DNA of 64,000 nt from Isochrysis galbana (Eukaryota; Haptophyta; Isochrysidales; Isochrysidaceae), in NCBI GenBank assembly GCA_018136815.1, contig CM030932.1, positions 3,398,614 to 3,462,613 on the forward strand. The letters are read 5' to 3'. Below, piece after piece: positions 43,302 through 53,640 of this stretch (the first letter of the stretch is position 1; the number at the start of each line of letters is the position of its first letter). The notes below the pieces were generated by a model. That model saw nothing but the letters and a program-made list of their open reading frames with translations. It searched no databases and was not told the origin of the DNA. The position numbers and the translations under genes are program-made.

Positions 43302-44206
43302 GCGTGGAATCCCACTGCTGGCGGTGCACCTATGTGTCGCCTAGCGATCGCCTCGAGCTCAGGCAGGGCATTCAGCCGTGTGGGTGTGTAGCGTATCAAC
43401 TCTCACATGTTGCGGGTAGTGTGCTGCTTTCTGCCTGCGGCCCCGGCACTGCCGGTTGTTCTGTGGGTGTCGCGGTTTCATTTGTCACGATTGCCCTTAG
43501 CTATATTTCTTCCAACAATATGGATGATTTGAGCGGTGTGGTTGGTTGGCTTCAAGAACACGTTATGATCTGGCCATGGGAAGGGCTAGGAGTAGATTGC
43601 AATTTATGGTGCCGTCCAACACGGATCTTAAGTAAATTTAAATTCAAATTTTTATGGGTCGCGGCAAAGAAACGGAACTAGCGCTAACTCAAGACAGGAC
43701 TCCCTACCGCGGTAAGCGCAAGCACCCTTCCCCCTTATGTCACATAGCTCTTCACTAGCTTTCTACCTGCGCTAGCTGGAGCGCCCCTCCCTCCACACTC
43801 AAACAGCCCCCCACGCCAGGATCCTGTTCTGATCTCGCAGGCAAGGGGGCCTAATGGGAGGGAGAGGAGCAACTCCTCAGAGAGGAGCTGTGGGGAAGGA
43901 GATGTCTGAGTGGGGGCGCTATACCTTTGCGCTAGGCATGGGCAGCGACGCCGCCTCAGCCTCAAGACATATCCTCCCTCTTGTCTTGAGTCGAATTTTT
44001 TGGTGCTTGAAACAGAGGGCGAGGGGGGTTGTGCCTCTTGGGTTGGTTGTAGTTGCAAGAGGGAGTGGGAGAGGGAGTGAAGTGTTGGAAGAGGGCCCAA
44101 GGCAGGGCACTGAGTTGTAGGTAATTGTGGCCCACAAGAGTGGGGTGAAAACGAGAAGTGTGAAGTGTATCAGCATGGGTCTTGAGTTGAAATTTTTGGT
44201 GCTTTG
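43302..44206. other. Intergenic, no gene seen
   Basis: 3' flank of cytochrome c6 and unremarkable DNA. A ~30-base near-duplicate (TCTTGAGTYGAAWTTTTTGG-type) occurs at 43984 and 44183, the second abutting the 3' end of LINE A. Confidence 0.4.
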
Positions 44207-44807
44207 AAAAAAAATCTTCTTAAAAATCCCCGCTACGTGTGCGGCATGAGGCAGTGTGTTTGTGTTCCTCCCTTCTACCCACCTTTACCCCTAACAAACC
44301 CCCTCCCCCCTCCCCAGTTCCCTCTTTAGCGGAGAAGCTGGTTCCGGGGAGGCCGCGCGCGCTGCTTCGGCCAGGAGTTGGAGAGAGGGGGGCGGGAGAC
44401 TGTGGCTCTTCCTTTGCTCTTGTATCGTCTTGGTATCCTCCCCTTGTATCTTATATCCCGCGAGATCCTCTATGATGTCCGCTGGAGTTTCTACTAGAGA
44501 GGTTCAGTAACACTAGGCGATGTTTCGTATGTCTAGGCCCCTCGCCGCCTGCAAGAGGTCGTCCGATATTTCAAGGTTGAAATCTTTGTCTACTGTGTAC
44601 AGAGGACAGAGGGCTTATCATTTTCCGGATACGTTTGTTGCTTGGGGCGTGACGTGAAGCCCCATATTCTATCTTTGTTTTTTTAGCCTCTGAAAGAAAC
44701 CGACTTTCGCCGTCGCTAGTAGGTGGTATCTCGCAAGAATCGTTCTTAAGATCGTTCTAACGGACCTGCCGTCCGCATTGCCATACTGAATATTGTAGAA
44801 GTCCGTT
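44207..44807 (-). mobile_element. LINE A, 3' part
   Basis: The minus strand carries the LINE C-terminal coding end and 3' untranslated region, collinear with LINE E at 56865-57445, ending in AAGATTTTTTTT at 44207. The coding text breaks at the word AGAAGTCCGTT, where LINE B has inserted. The other part of LINE A resumes at 53666 beyond LINE B. Stops and gaps relative to LINE E show decay. Confidence 0.85.
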
Positions 44808-45130
44808 AAAAAAAAACATCTGAAGATTCTGGGCTACACACCTACTAGTCTCGGGTCTTCCCGTTTCTAACTAACACCGCCCTTATATTCCCTCCCTCCA
44901 CCTCTTCCCCTGCCCCCCTTCGTTCCTTTTTTTTCGGTTTCCGGGGTCCGGCCTCGGTGCACTACCTGAGGCCTGGTTTGGAGTGTGGGTTTGGGCAGGC
45001 CTTTTGTTCCGAGTTGCTGTGTCTCGTGCCCACTTGGGTGCTTGTTGGGCTTATGGTCTGCATCGGTTGCGTGTGCGCCTCTTTTTGTCTGTCTGTGTGA
45101 CTTGTACGTTGCTCCCTCGCCATTGTTGTG

Positions 45131-46470
45131 TTACTCCCTGGCCCCTTCGACAGCGTTTGCTATCCCCAGCTTGATGGCCAGCTTAGCTAGCTCCTCGCTG
45201 GGTTTCAGCCCATTTCTGTCGTTCAATGTGTACACGGGTCTCAGGTCGCTGATGTCTATCCTCTTTTTGGGTTTCCTTCCCATTCCCGCCTGGGCCGTTC
45301 TCGCCGAGTCGGTGTTTTGTGTGTAGAGTAGTGCTTTGCTTAGCGTGGTGTATCTTTCTATTACTCTTATTAGAATCGATTCCTCTGAAAAATCTATACC
45401 GTCGTAGTGTATTCTATAGAAATCCGTGATGATATATCTCCACGCTAGTAGATATAGTGTGCATAGTGATTTCGGGGCGTTTCCTTTCGGGAATATGAAT
45501 AGGTTATCGATGATGACGTCCTCCCTGTCCCTATCCGCCCTGGGCGTAAAGCGGGTGACTTTGTCCAGTGTTTCTAATATTTTGGTTATTTTTGGGCATT
45601 CGCCCAGGTGTGTCGAGCATTCATCCGCCTCCTTACATAAACGGCATGTACTGTCTCGTCCCGGGAAGCGGTTGTACGTGCCCATTCGTCTATGGGTGAT
45701 GTGTTTGTAGTGTAGGTGCATGTCGCGCGCCGTCACCAACGGAGAGGTGTAGAGCCGCGCTATGTGCGCCCATGTGTCTTCGGAGACTCGAAGTCTTTCC
45801 TCCCATTTGGTTGGCCCTGTAAGGCGTTTGCGTTTGCGGTCTATTCTTTGGAGAGCTTCTGTCAGGTGTTCTACTTGTGTTTCGTCTAGCGGTGTTTTGC
45901 CGTCTAAAGTATATTCGTCCGCTAGCGGGTACTCTAGTCTCTTGTTGGTTTTATAGCCTTCCCCCCATTTCGCCGGGGGCGCGGGGTCTAGATCCGAGGG
46001 AGGTTCTTGGAGTCTTTCTCCTAGTATCGGGGTTCCCAGGTATGACAGTTCCGCTTCATGCCATCGTCCCTTCCATCTCGCGTAGTACTCGCCGTCCCGG
46101 GTTATCCGTATCTCGGGGGGTTGTCCGTCCTCGTTGACGGTTTGTTGCTGCCCGTTCCGGGGTGGGGTGGTTTCTGCCCCGTTTCCTTCTTCAGCCTTTG
46201 TTTCCATTGTCGAGGCGTGGAGCACTATAGTGTGCCATGTCTCGAGAAAGTTTTCGCGTGGGATGAACTCTCCGCGAAATTGTATGTATGTGTCGTTGTT
46301 TCTAAGATATTGCGCGCATTCTTCCACCGTGTACGGTGTTGTGCTTTCGTAATCGCTGTAAACGTTGTGTACGACATTGCACTCTAGGCTACTCCATAGT
46401 TCCGCCCATTTGGGCTGTACTCCGGATACGGGGTACGTCGGGTTGTACCACAAGGGTTGCGACAGGACAC
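45131..46470 (-). pseudogene. LINE B: C-terminal domain of the pol protein
   Basis: About 440 codons beginning near LWYNPTYPVSGVQPKWAELW. Key text is the RNase-free C-terminal zinc motif CRLCKEADECSTHLGEC followed by LAWRYIITDFYRI, conserved in all copies here. It ends GIANAVEGARE, then a ~320-bp 3' untranslated region. The catalytic RT palm (FADD) found in LINE D is missing: the sequence passes from the endonuclease to this domain within about 20 bases, with a frameshift. Confidence 0.8.
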
Positions 46471-47692
46471 CTTCTCTGCTTAGTGTCAGGGGCTGTCATG
46501 CAGGCTCGGTGGTGTCTACCGTCGGCGTATGCGTGCATCTCTTGTATCAACAGGATGTCTATCTTAGCTTTCCGCGCTTGGGCGAGCACCGATCCTAGGG
46601 CACCGTAACCGATGCCGTTTATGTTGTAGGAGACTATCGTGACCGGTCCTTCACCTGGGTAGCCAAGAGTGGAGTCGAAAGTGATTGAATATACTATGTG
46701 GACACTTTGAGGCCAGGCGCGGTTTGTGTGTGCCGCGTACTTGTGTACGTAGCGGCATGCTGCGCCTAGGGCGCATTCCCCTCCCTTGAGGCGTTTGGCG
46801 GCTTGTCCGCCCTCAGGGCGCTGGAAGCCGCATTCGATTTTGCATTCACCGTCGATCCAAGCTCCGGGGTAGTCGTGCGAGCGGTTGCACGCCTTGCCTT
46901 TGATATTCATTGGGCACTTCCCCTTCGGGAACCGTGAGCAGAGTTCTTGGGTGCCCGGGTTGAGCGCTTCTTGGAGGGTCTTCTTTGTGGGGGCCATGCG
47001 CCTCGCTTGCTCGCGCTCGAGGCGCGCTGCTTTCTCTTCTTCGCACACGCAGATGCGAAGAGGGGGATGGAACGCTGAGGCGTACCCCTTATTGTAGCCC
47101 TTGCATCCCTTTGGGCCGGCGTGGATGCTTAGGTTCTTGATGTCGCCGCCGAGCTCACGGCAGTTCCTGACGGCGTAGTCGATGGGGTACGGGGCTCCGC
47201 CGACGTTGAGCAAGATTTTGCGCGGAAAGTCAAACGATGCGAATGTGCCCTCTTTCGGGGCGACGTACAAATGGTACACTTCTTTCTTGCCTTGGGTGAC
47301 GATGATCCCCTCTTTGGTTTGGACCTTGGAGCGTTCCTGATTACCTTGGAGGAAGACAAAGCCCTGCCTTTCGACCGCCTTGGCCAGCTCGCTGATTGTG
47401 ATGATGGTTTTCATCTCGAACTTGTAATTGCGCACGACCAGATGCGCCGAGACGTCTTTGAATGCGATCGCAAGCGCCTTGTTCGATGCTCGCGGCAGCT
47501 CCTTTACTTTGTCGTCCAAGGTTTGGTATTTCACGGCTACCGGGCAGGGCACACCGGCTGCGCGAAAGTCGGCCACATCCTTGTAGCGGCTCCTGAACTG
47601 GTTTGCGCAGTCCGCCGTGACACTGATCTCCCAAGGGCCTGACGCGCTTTTGGAGATGAAGTCTGGTTCGAGATCCACGCCCTCGAGTAGAT
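46460..47692 (-). pseudogene. LINE B: ORF1 second half and endonuclease start
   Basis: The minus-strand frame starts at the insertion junction with LEGVDLEPDFISKSASGPWE. It continues through a globular ORF1 region (DYAVRNCRELGGDIKNLSIH) and two CCCH-like fingers (CPMNIKGKACNRSH and CALGAACRYVH). The apurinic-endonuclease N-terminus follows: PVTIVSYNINGIGYGALGSV and AKIDILLIQEMHAY. ORF1 and endonuclease are therefore in one frame. It breaks off soon after the IQE motif at the RT deletion. Confidence 0.82.
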
Positions 47693-48489
47693 AGAGGAAG
47701 TGGGGGATTTGGTACAGTAGCCAAAAGTGCCTCGAGGGGGTCATCCGAAATCAGGCATCCTAGGGTTAGGGTTAGGGGTCCAGGCTAGGGTTAGGGTTGG
47801 GGGGCCGCGAGGCAAAAATTTTCACTATTGGTGGGTGAGGGTCCGAGCGGGGGTTCGATCACGCGACCCTGAGGTCAGGCGGCCGTACCAGCGGGGCACT
47901 GCAAGTGGTTTAGTACAAGGAGTGTTCCGCATGCTAGTAATATAGTTTCATGTCCTCCCTACTGCTGCGTGGTCCCACTGTCACCTCCTCATGTCCAGCA
48001 CCTTCGTGGACCAGCACGTCCTGTCCTGCCCGCCCCGCCCGCCCCGCCCGCCCCGCCTGCCCTGCCTCGCCTGTCCTGCCTCGCCTGTTCCGCCCGTCCT
48101 GCCTCGCCTGCCCGCCCGCCCGCGTGCCTCGCCCCCGCGCGCGCGCCCGGTCCTGCTGCTCTTCGGTTGGTGCATGCATGTATCGACGCAGCGCACCTGT
48201 GGTGTGTGTGGTCCACGAAGGCGGTCCCGCGTGTGCCGCAGGTGTCCTGAGAGAGGCGCCCGCAGCCCGCACGCAGCCGCACGCAGCCGCACGCAGCCGC
48301 ACGCAGCCGCACGCAGCCGCACGCAGCCGCACGCAGCCGCACGCAGCCGCACGCAGCCGCACGCAGCCGCACGCAGCCGCACGCAGCCGCACGCAGCCGC
48401 ACGCAGCCGCACGCAGCCGCACGCAGCCGCACGCAGCCGCACGCAGCCGGGGAGGGTCCACGAAGGGGGTGGGGACGGTCCACGAAGGG
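47693..48489 (+). repeat. Left inverted arm of the foldback-like element
   Basis: From the outer end: AGAGGAAGTGGGGGATTTGG, a stretch of degenerate TTAGGG-type repeats (47757-47806), and a tRNA-like segment (47845-47905). A GCC/CGC-rich region (48020-48150) and 18 tandem copies of ACGCAGCCGC (48271-48450) follow, then two CGTGGACC/GGTCCACG words. All six frames stay open over the minisatellite, giving spurious ~190-residue ORFs. Confidence 0.92.
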
Positions 48490-48607
48490 TGGGGACGCGA
48501 GCGATTTTTTTCTGTGCCATAGGGGTAACCACCCACCCAACCCACCCACCCACTTTTTAACTTCTACCAAAAGTGGAGACGCGAGCAAAAAATTTCTGTA
48601 GCCTATA

Positions 48608-49341
48608 TCAGACAAGCACCAACCCATCATGGCACTCAGACAGACAACCCTCACAGAGTATCGCTACGGAGCGTCGGACATGAGCTTTACCCGACGTGAA
48701 GAGAGGCGATGGAGACGCGACCTTTCGAGTCGAACAAGCAAGCCTGCAGCTAACGAAAGATATATTGTGGACAGTGCCAGCCTCGCGATTTGGTAGGCGG
48801 TCGACCAGCATCGCGCAGTCCGAATGATCTCGGAGAGCTAGCGGAACCCTGACCCAGATGGTTGCGCGGTGGAAGGCAGGAATCGTCACCGCTTGCTCCG
48901 TGTAGAGAAGATATTCGGACGAGGTAGCGCCGGAGCTTTGGCCGCAAACTCGTCGGCAGACTCAAAGAGAGGTGTATAGAGTGGCTGCCTAGCATCAGCA
49001 GCAGCCTCACCCTCCGATCCGGCCGGGATCTCTCGTGTTGCCGTCGACCTCTCCAGAAAGTCGACAGTCAGCGGCTGACCGGGTGACATCGAGATAGCTC
49101 CGACGAAGCCGGAGTCCGCGACTGGGGGTGGCGCCGTGGAAACTCTGACTACGCATTCGGAAAGGACTCTTGAAGAGTCTTCTGAATCGCCAGAGGCAGG
49201 ACGGAGGCGGAGGCTTCCCTCCGAGCTCGCGGCGTCGAGAGAAATGGTAGCGGAGTGGGCGGCCAAAAAATCGTTCCCGAGCAGAAGCATCGCGTTTCCT
49301 TCGATGACCGCGAACGAATGACGGAAGAGGCGACCGGACAA
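48608..49341 (-). pseudogene. Gypsy-type retropepsin fragment inside the foldback element
   Basis: The minus-strand frame 49341-48886 contains AMLLLGNDFLAAHSATISLD, matching the I-L-G-x-D-F-L end of retroviral-type aspartic protease, then a Ser-rich linker. The adjacent frame 48889-48608 (TIPAFHRATIWVRVPLALRD, CAMLVDRLPNREAG) is the usual protease-to-RT spacer. The catalytic D-T/S-G part is not found and at least one frameshift separates the pieces. It is a decayed passenger. Confidence 0.6.
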
Positions 49342-50425
49342 GGAGAAGACGAGGCTAGCCCGGCCCCTAGTGATGAGAGGAAGGCCGTCCGGCCCATGTA
49401 GGTTGGGGACGGTAGCGTCCGATACGCGTTCGACGCAAGCGTCTTCAGGTAGTCGAAACAGACTCCAAGAGGGGCAGCGGGCGAGAATCGGCCCCTAACA
49501 TCCTAATAGCGTGCGGAGTAATAGAAGAACTTGTAGACGTACACGAATTTCGGAGAGTCGGGTCGCGACGGTCTCCGGGGCAAACCTGTTTCCAGGAGCC
49601 CGGGTCAAGTGTCGACTCCGGCTTCCGAGATAGCCGTTCGGCGGGGGCTTCAGCCGGCGAGGCGGCTCCCACCGTCGAGGACTGAATAGAGCTAGAGACA
49701 GGGGGAGAATCGCCGCGTTGACAGCTCTTCTCCCCAAGCGGCGTAGGGATCGGATCGGGATGGTGGTGGTGGCGTTCGGGCCCACCGCCCGCGATGTTCT
49801 CCGCCAGGGTTTGAAGGACGGGGACCCCGCCGGACCCCTGAACCTACACCGATCTCCAAGGGGAGATGGCAAATTAAACCTCAAATCTCGAGCGGATAGA
49901 GCAACCGACTCGCTCGCCAAAACCTTGACCGAGAAGAAAGAAGCAAGGACCTACAAGCCAAGGGTAGCGGACCTAGGGAATGTGAGAGGAAATTTCCGAA
50001 CGCCAACGCGAACGCCAAACGCCGAACGCGGGGATTCAACGAAACCCTAACCAGGCCAAGCAGAACCTACGAAGAACAGGCCTGGACAACAACGAAAGTC
50101 AGCAGGTCCCAAGAAAGAACCGGAACCCAACAAGAAACAACAAGCCTTGCAAGAAGCTAAACAAGCCTTCACAAGGTAACCCGAGAGCCTGAGACAAGCG
50201 CGCAGCGAGCAACAGGCGACCTGGCTCCTTTAGGTAAAGATTACCCGAAAGGAGGAAACCTGGAATCTAGACCTGACAAACAGGCTAGAAGGAACGAAAC
50301 GAGAACTCGAATTCTAGGTCGCTAGGGACGAACCCTACCAACCTAGATGTACCTGAGCTTCACCGTGTGGCCGCACGGCGAAGGACCTGGAAACAAGAGC
50401 CTGGAAATCGCATCATCTAGGATGA
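49342..50425. other. Unassigned interior of the foldback element
   Basis: No gene is recognised. The frames are short and the text (Arg/Pro/Thr-rich) could be remains of a gypsy gag or leader upstream of the protease piece on the minus strand. 50040-50400 is rich in AAGCC and CCTGG words. Confidence 0.35.
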
Positions 50426-51136
50426 ATGCGACAAGAGAAGGATCGGTGGTGGGAATTCAGAACGAATGATAGGCGCATTAGCAAAGAGCGCCCAGGGCTC
50501 GATACCTGGGAGCTGCTCAAACTAATGCGTGAGATCCCGGACCTACTCAAGCCGCTCACTGCGTCCGACGAGCGCATTTACAAACACATCGCCTGGCGAG
50601 GTATGGACCAAAGCAACTTCGCCGAATTGGACATTCTCAAAGAGGATTCGAGATACAAACACGGTATGATGTTTAATCGGAGCTATGTAGCGCAACTGTT
50701 TGAGGTGCTTGACCCTGCCGGCGTGGCAGCTCTCACTCACACAAGCACCGACGAAATAGTGGAGTTGATGGGGTGCGAAAACAAAGAGGAGGCGCGCGAA
50801 CATGTAGAATATGCTCGAAAACGTATTGGGAAGGGGCATGGCTCGGTTGAATACAGCTTCTCGAAGAGGGCTGGAGATAAGGAAGAGTTCGGTGGCCGGC
50901 TGTTTGCTAAGCTCCTGACACATAGAGATGATCAATCTCTTGTACAGGGACATTTTCCAAACAAACCAATGCAACGAGCGAAATTAAACACGCAGCTCGG
51001 TAGAGATAATGTCTTGCATGTATTCCTCAATGACGCCTTGCTGAATCGCCTTTTCCATGTCCTTCTTAAGCTGATTAAGTCGCGTTCCGTCAAAAGAGGA
51101 CCAGGTGGTTTTTCAACATATCTGTTTTCTTTTTAG
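50426..51136 (+). CDS. Unrecognised 236-residue ORF in the foldback element
   Basis: ATG-started frame MRQEKDRWWEFRTNDRRISK, ending TYLFSF. Composition is that of a real globular protein (balanced charged and hydrophobic residues, few Pro/Gly), unlike the repeat-derived ORFs around it. The stretch VEYSFSKRAGDKEEFGGRLF, then AKLL...QSLVQGHF, loosely recalls a Tyr...Gly-Arg-x-(F/Y)-Ala...Ser-Leu-Gln pattern that I associate with replication-type proteins of large DNA viruses and plasmids. That pattern is normally followed by a D-I-D-x-x-N-x-H-P block, which I do not see. This is a weak resemblance only. The last ~20 residues may be read-through. It is the only candidate element-encoded protein, on the strand opposite to LINE B. 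Confidence 0.45.
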   Translation: MRQEKDRWWEFRTNDRRISKERPGLDTWELLKLMREIPDLLKPLTASDERIYKHIAWRGMDQSNFAELDILKEDSRYKHGMMFNRSYVAQLFEVLDPAGVAALTHTSTDEIVELMGCENKEEAREHVEYARKRIGKGHGSVEYSFSKRAGDKEEFGGRLFAKLLTHRDDQSLVQGHFPNKPMQRAKLNTQLGRDNVLHVFLNDALLNRLFHVLLKLIKSRSVKRGPGGFSTYLFSF

Positions 51137-51195
51137 TTATTACCAATAGTGGTACAAAACAAAGCTAATCGCCGTATACGAGATGTGCATAGAAA

Positions 51196-51594
51196 CGTTT
51201 TCCCCTAAGCCCTCCGCCCTCGCCGCCTCCGCCTTCGCCACCTCCGCCCTCGCCACCCCCGCCCTCTCCGCCTCCGCCCTCTCCGCCTCCACCTTCGCCG
51301 CCACCCTCGCCACCTCCGCCCTCGCCGCCTCCGCCTTCGCCGCCTCCGCCCTCGCCGCCTCCGCCCTCGCCCCCTCCGCCCTCGCCGCCTCCGCCCTCGC
51401 CCCCTCCGCCCTCGCCGCCTCCTCCCTCGCCACCGCCGCCCCTCGCGTGCGTGCTCGACTTCCTCACCTACGACTACGCCAGCTCCAACTACCGCGCCGG
51501 TGCGGACGGCAACGTCGTCGTCGAGATCGGAGAGATGGAGCGCGCCAGCGCCGCCCCACTATTGACGGAACGACACCTTTCTCGCGCACTTTAG
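51196..51594 (+). CDS. Captured (Ser-Pro-Pro-Pro-Pro)n exon
   Basis: One frame reads about 70 residues of SPPPPSPPPPSPPP repeats, then a short folded-looking segment (ACVLDFLTYDYASSNYRAGA, then DGNVVVEIGEMERAS) and a stop. SPPPP rods are typical of algal cell-wall glycoproteins (pherophorin or extensin-like). There is no start: an in-frame TAG lies at 51190. A TTTTCCCCTAAG word just before the repeats resembles a splice acceptor, so this looks like an internal exon of a host gene carried by the element. The other frames give Ala-rich nonsense. Confidence 0.45.
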   Translation, partial: RFPLSPPPSPPPPSPPPPSPPPPSPPPPSPPPPSPPPSPPPPSPPPPSPPPPSPPPPSPPPPSPPPPSPPPPSPPPPSPPPPLACVLDFLTYDYASSNYRAGADGNVVVEIGEMERASAAPLLTERHLSRAL

Positions 51595-51953
51595 CACCAC
51601 GGAGTGCTGCGCGCTTATTGGGGTAACCCCAAATGTTGCGCTGAAGCTTCCATTGCCCAAAGTCGCCGTTGCGATATTGCTCAACAAATTCTTCTTTGTT
51701 GTTCGTGACACCCGCCTTCGGGTACACGCCTTCATCTGTCCAAACAAATCCAGTGTACACATACCACTCCTGTGCATTTCAGCAAGTGCAGGCGTTGCCA
51801 TGAGCGCTTACGTGATTCATCCTGATAGACGCGAACTGATCCATTTTCTTGTAAAGTTACGAGATATTTTACCTCTCGCTCTAAAGTTACTCCACACCCC
51901 GCCTCGCTTGGCTATATACCCCTACGACCCCCCCACTCTCCTTGTGGTGACGC
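51595..51953. other. Right interior of the foldback element
   Basis: The minus strand has a protein-like run, EWYVYTGFVWTDEGVYPKAG, then EEFVEQYRNGDFGQWKLQ, within an open frame from about 51790 to 51464 without a convincing ATG. I do not recognise it. The 20-base word near 51560 recurs inverted at 25585. Confidence 0.35.
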
Positions 51954-52770
51954 CCCTTCGTGGACCGTCCCCACCCCCTTCGTGGACCCTCCCCGGCTGC
52001 GTGCGGCTGCGTGCGGCTGCGTGCGGCTGCGTGCGGCTGCGTGCGGCTGCGTGCGGCTGCGTGCGGCTGCGTGCGGCTGCGTGCGGCTGCGTGCGGCTGC
52101 GTGCGGCTGCGTGCGGCTGCGTGCGGCTGCGTGCGGCTGCGTGCGGCTGCGTGCGGCTGCGTGCGGCTGCGTGCGGCTGCGTGCGGCTGCGTGCGGGCTG
52201 CGGGCGCCTCTCTCAGGACACCTGCGGCACACGCGGGACCGCCTTCGTGGACCACACACACCACAGGTGCGCTGCGTCGATACATGCATGCACCAACCGA
52301 AGAGCAGCAGGACCGGGCGCGCGCGCGGGGGCGAGGCACGCGGGCGGGCGGGCAGGCGAGGCAGGACGGGCGGAACAGGCGAGGCAGGACAGGCGAGGCA
52401 GGGCAGGCGGGGCGGGCGGGGCGGGCGGGGCGGGCAGGACAGGACGTGCTGGTCCACGAAGGTGCTGGACATGAGGAGGTGACAGTGGGACCACGCAGCA
52501 GTAGGGAGGACATGAAACTATATTACTAGCATGCGGAACACTCCTTGTACTAAACCACTTGCAGTGCCCCGCTGGTACGGCCGCCTGACCTCAGGGTCGC
52601 GTGATCGAACCCCCGCTCGGACCCTCACCCACCAATAGTGAAAATTTTTGCCTCGCGGCCCCCCAACCCTAACCCTAGCCTGGACCCCTAACCCTAACCC
52701 TAGGATGCCTGATTTCGGATGACCCCCTCGAGGCACTTTTGGCTACTGTACCAAATCCCCCACTTCCTCT
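51954..52770 (-). repeat. Right inverted arm of the foldback-like element
   Basis: Reverse complement of the left arm base for base over the parts I compared. It has 20 copies of GGCTGCGTGC (51995-52194), accounting for its extra 20 bp. Near-identity means recent insertion or gene conversion between arms. Confidence 0.92.
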
Positions 52771-52772
52771 AT

Positions 52773-53640
52773 CTACTTGCGCCACAATGGCGCTGAGCGC
52801 GTCTTCGTCCTTGATTTTGTGACCGCGGTCGTAGGGCGTGAAGATGATGACGATTTTCGATGTGATGTCGAATTCTGCCTCTTCTTCAAGGTCATGGTCT
52901 TCTACGTTTGGGAGCTCTACCTGCGCGCACGTGCGCGGAGGAGGGTGAGTGGGTTGCGCGGCGGGGTTTACTGCTGTGAGTGTATAGTGTTGGCTTGGTG
53001 CTTGCGTCTCTCTCCCGGCCACGCAGGGCATAGCGCATGCACTTTGGGATTGTGCTTCAGCCTGTTCCTTTCCTTTGTGAGATGTGTTGGAGTGTGCGGG
53101 CATTGCAGCCTGGGGTGGGCGCGTCTTGCGTTCGCTCTCGTGGCGGCTTCCACCGCGACTCTTCGGTACGTGCTCGGGTGTCTCCATCCGTGGCCAGCAC
53201 TCGTTGTTCCCGGCTCCCACCTTTTGGGTCCAGCTGAGAGCACTGCAATACGTATTGCAGAAAGTGTGCCAGCCCTCAGAGGGGCTGGGCTTCTGATGGC
53301 GCCGGGCCGGCCCCTCGTGCACGAGCACGAGGGCGGTACCGCGGCAGTGTAGGGGCCAGGCCCGGAGGCCTTCCCTATTGGTGTGTCCCGCTTGTGGGGT
53401 GTGGTGGGTGTGGCTGTGGAAGGTGAGGTGAGTGTTGTGGTCCAGCATGGTGGTCACCATGATGTCTGTGCGTGCGCTGTTCACGGTGGTGTGAGGGCGT
53501 GGTGTGGCGGCTCCTGCGCCCACCTGGCTGGGCGTGTCGTCTGGGCGCGGTCGCTTCGGCGACAGCGGGGTGTCCATCAGCAGTTCGTCCATCTCAGCGA
53601 GGGCGGCGGCAGCGAGGGAGGGAGGCGGCGCGCGCTCCAT
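52773..53640 (-). pseudogene. LINE B: ORF1 N-terminal half
   Basis: The frame starts MERAPPPSLAAAALAEMDEL, is Pro/Thr/His-rich, and ends with the conserved block EFDITSKIVIIFTPYDRGHK, then IKDEDALSAIVAQVD at the insertion junction. The MERAP start recurs in LINE D and LINE E (MERAPLPPSL, MERAPTAPLS), and the DRGxKIKDE block is shared with LINE D. The continuation lies at 47692. Confidence 0.85.

Larger units (their letters stand above)
47693..52770. mobile_element. 5.08-kb foldback-like element with ~800-bp inverted ends
   Basis: The left arm 47693-48489 and right arm 51954-52770 are almost identical inverted repeats. They differ mainly in minisatellite copy number (18 versus 20 units of CGCACGCAGC). 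The element interrupts LINE B between Ala-Gln-Val-Asp and Leu-Leu-Glu-Gly codons. The target was TAGATCTA, with AT duplicated or shared. Removing the element gives a continuous ORF1 with the same residue spacing as LINE D. Long inverted ends with internal 10-bp tandem repeats recall Drosophila Foldback and Galileo elements. No transposase is recognised inside, so its class is unknown. The interior (48490-51953) holds unrelated fragments. Confidence 0.85.

Noticed and set aside
43984..44215. Direct repeat pair (TCTTGAGTNGAAN... at 43984 and 44183) as target duplication of LINE A
   Set aside because: The repeats are about 200 bp apart on the same side of the element and do not flank its two ends.
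48271..48450. CRISPR-like array
   Set aside because: Units are directly abutting 10-mers with no spacers, in a eukaryotic nuclear context.
47934..48654. ORFs of ~190-220 codons in several frames over the left arm, mirrored at 51653-52529
   Set aside because: A stop-free 10-bp minisatellite keeps all frames open. The peptides (Cys-Gly-Cys-Val-Arg or His-Ala-Ala-Ala-Arg repeats) are by-products.
52777..53352. Plus-strand ORF of 191 codons with hydrophobic Cys/Val text
   Set aside because: It is the antisense shadow of LINE B ORF1, whose frame is conserved in paralogues.
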